Source: Campylobacter sp. CN_NE2
GTDB lineage: Bacteria > Campylobacterota > Campylobacteria > Campylobacterales > Campylobacteraceae
NCBI RefSeq assembly: GCF_027797465.1
Contig: NZ_CP115608.1
Coordinates: forward strand, 124,001 to 188,000
Direction of reading: 5' to 3'
DNA length: 64,000 nt
Part shown: one piece after another, positions 62,506 to 64,000 of the stretch
Numbering within the stretch: position 1 is the first letter of the stretch
How the letters are laid out: each line of letters opens with the position of its first letter
The notes under the pieces: model-generated
Told to the model about the DNA's origin: nothing
The model's input: the letters and a program-made list of their open reading frames with translations, nothing else
Database searches by the model: none
Program-made: the position numbers and the translations under genes

Positions 62506-63626
62506 AAGTTTTATATTTGTTTCCTATTATCGCAACTACGCTGTTTTGGTTTTTGAATTATTATGTTTTTCGCTCGATAACGGCGCGTTTTAGCTCATAT
62601 AAATTTGGTAAAAAAATCAAATTTTTTACGGCGATTTTTTGCCTAGCATTTTGGATTTTAGAGATGATTTATTTCATCTCTATCGGCACCAGAGCGATGT
62701 TGCCAAGCGAATTTTTTTATAAAATTTGCGTTTATGCTATGGCTACTAGCTTTGGCGTGTTTTTGGTTTGTATGATTTATGATATTTTTGAAATCACACT
62801 AAAAACGACCAAATTTAACGAAAATAGAAGAAAATTTTTAAAAATCGCCCTTGACATTTCATTTGTGATAATCGCCTTTACTTACCTTTTTAAGGGCTTT
62901 TTTAACGCTTTTAGAATTCCAAAAATAAACGAAGTGGAAGTTAAAATCAAAAATTTGCAAGGTGAGTTAAATTTGGCAGTGGTTAGCGACATACATTTGG
63001 GCGAATTTTTAAAGCGAGATTTTTTGCAAGTCATTGTAGATCAAATAAACTCTGTCTCGCATGATGCCGTAGCCATCGTGGGCGATATGTTTGATATAAA
63101 AGCCGAAGAAATCGGCGATATGCTAGAACCCTTAAAGCAGATTTCAAAGCCGATTTTTTTCGTAACGGGAAATCACGAGTATTACCGCGGTGCAGAAAAT
63201 TTGATAAAACTTTTGCAAAATAACGGCGTGAGAGTTTTGCAAAATGAAAGCATAGAGCTTGGGGGCATAAATTTAATCGGAGTGCATGATAGAAGTGGCG
63301 AAAAATTCAACTTTTTAGCACCGAATTTAAAAAAAGCACTAATCGGCGCAAATCCGCAAAAACCAAAGATTTTATTAGCTCATCAGCCAAAATTTATTAA
63401 CGAAAATGTAAAAGATGAAGTTGATTTGTGCGTTTGCGGGCATACTCACGCAGGGCAAATTTTCCCGTTTTCGCTTTTAGTGATGATAGATCAAAAATAT
63501 CTGCACGGACTTTATAACGACGGCGTTAAGCAAATTTATGTTAGTAGCGGTGCGGGTTTTTGGGGGCCTCCGATGAGATTTTTAGCTCCAAATGAAATCG
63601 CACTTTTAAAATTAAGAAAGGCTTAA
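62502..63626 (+). CDS. Membrane-anchored calcineurin-like metallophosphoesterase
   Basis: A 374-residue protein with four N-terminal membrane segments (~1-130) and a phosphoesterase domain (~150-374). Metal ligands are complete: SDIHLGE, GDMFD, GNHEYYRG, and GHTHAGQ. It resembles YaeI/YkuE-type enzymes; a lipid substrate such as UDP-diacylglucosamine is possible but unproven. Position before psd matches C. jejuni. Confidence 0.85.
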   Translation: MKVLYLFPIIATTLFWFLNYYVFRSITARFSSYKFGKKIKFFTAIFCLAFWILEMIYFISIGTRAMLPSEFFYKICVYAMATSFGVFLVCMIYDIFEITLKTTKFNENRRKFLKIALDISFVIIAFTYLFKGFFNAFRIPKINEVEVKIKNLQGELNLAVVSDIHLGEFLKRDFLQVIVDQINSVSHDAVAIVGDMFDIKAEEIGDMLEPLKQISKPIFFVTGNHEYYRGAENLIKLLQNNGVRVLQNESIELGGINLIGVHDRSGEKFNFLAPNLKKALIGANPQKPKILLAHQPKFINENVKDEVDLCVCGHTHAGQIFPFSLLVMIDQKYLHGLYNDGVKQIYVSSGAGFWGPPMRFLAPNEIALLKLRKA

Positions 63627-63627
63627 A

Positions 63628-64000
63628 ATGGATAAATTTATATCACGGATTTTTGGCGTAATTGCAAATTTTGAATTTCCAAAATTTTTGCAAATTTTCA
63701 TAAATAAAAAATATGTTTCGCATTTTAATATTGATATGAGCGAATTTGCCGATATTAGCGAATTTAAAAGCCTTAATGCACTTTTTACAAGAAGGCTTTT
63801 AAAAGAGAGAAAATTTGATACTTCGGCTGAGAGTTTTATCAGCCCAAGCGACGGCGTGATTTTTGAAAACGGCGTAAGTAGCGATTTAAAGGCGATTTGC
63901 GTTAAGGGGCATTTTTATGATTTGGGCGAACTTTTGGACGAGAGTTTAAAAGAAAGCGAAAAAAATGCAAATTTGGCTTACGCAAATATCTATCTTAGCC
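63628..64000 (+). CDS. psd: Phosphatidylserine decarboxylase, N-terminal part
   Basis: The frame is open from the ATG two bases after the phosphoesterase stop to the window edge (~124 residues). It contains FKSLNALFTRRLLKERKF and FISPSDGVIFENG, the early conserved blocks of Psd, and KGHFYDLGELL. The enzyme makes phosphatidylethanolamine; the autocatalytic LGST-type site is outside the window. Confidence 0.88.
   Translation, partial: MDKFISRIFGVIANFEFPKFLQIFINKKYVSHFNIDMSEFADISEFKSLNALFTRRLLKERKFDTSAESFISPSDGVIFENGVSSDLKAICVKGHFYDLGELLDESLKESEKNANLAYANIYLS

Overview
The window reads as chromosomal DNA of a Campylobacter-type epsilonproteobacterium. It is AT-rich, with short intergenic gaps, many TTG and GTG starts, and -10 boxes of the TATAAA/TAAAAT type. 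Several blocks follow the gene order I recall from Campylobacter jejuni: rodA, rluD, FN3 lipoprotein, trmB, ftsE, ftsX, envC-like, pyrH, rpoZ, spoT, tyrS, nitronate monooxygenase, amiA, mnmC; then ppa, adk, aspS | nadK, recN, tatD, mltD, rlpA, kdsC, lptC, lptA, engB, mrdA; then metG, fbp, mobB, lipoprotein, slt, yggT, gltX, metallophosphoesterase, psd. The species cannot be fixed from the sequence alone.

Layout. 1-8302: end of a DASS-type anion transporter, a WYL regulator, a two-gene acyl-CoA-dehydratase-activase-like system, and pyrB-pyrC. 8340-14156: an accessory island between pyrC and rodA. It holds a nuclease-methyltransferase fusion, a HEPN-motif protein, an autoinhibited-type Fic protein and a specificity subunit, and is bracketed by related GTCATTGC repeats. 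14193-31989: cell-shape, division, peptidoglycan, stringent-response and tRNA-modification genes, mostly on the plus strand. 32005-46689: the ppa-adk-aspS and nadK-to-engB blocks, with a lineage-specific insert of hisB, tiny membrane proteins and a PstS-like protein. 46686-52217: mrdA, then an unusual minus-strand set (acyl-CoA-dehydrogenase-like, cytosolic PhnD-like, core MetE-like, OsmC-like). 52469-52632: tRNA-Lys and tRNA-Glu. 52901-64000: the metG-to-psd block, with an added mscL and Crp/Fnr pair.

How genes work together. FtsE, FtsX, a LytM protein that has lost its zinc ligands, and the amidase AmiA fit a division-coupled amidase-activation pathway. RodA, PBP2 (MrdA), a small MreD-position membrane protein, Slt, MltD-like and RlpA cover elongation and peptidoglycan turnover. 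KdsC, LptC and LptA serve lipopolysaccharide. PyrB, PyrC and PyrH serve pyrimidine synthesis.

The best candidate for a little-described system is the 8.5-14.0 kb island. It has no hsdR translocase in view; its only visible restriction activity is a PD-(D/E)xK-like domain fused to the methyltransferase, and two likely effectors (HEPN, Fic) sit between modification and specificity genes, with a palindromic operator-like array before the specificity gene. Second is the four-gene set at 48.5-52.2 kb. Two apparent single-base frameshifts in homopolymers (about 33356 and 62415) and two intergenic repeat families are also reported.
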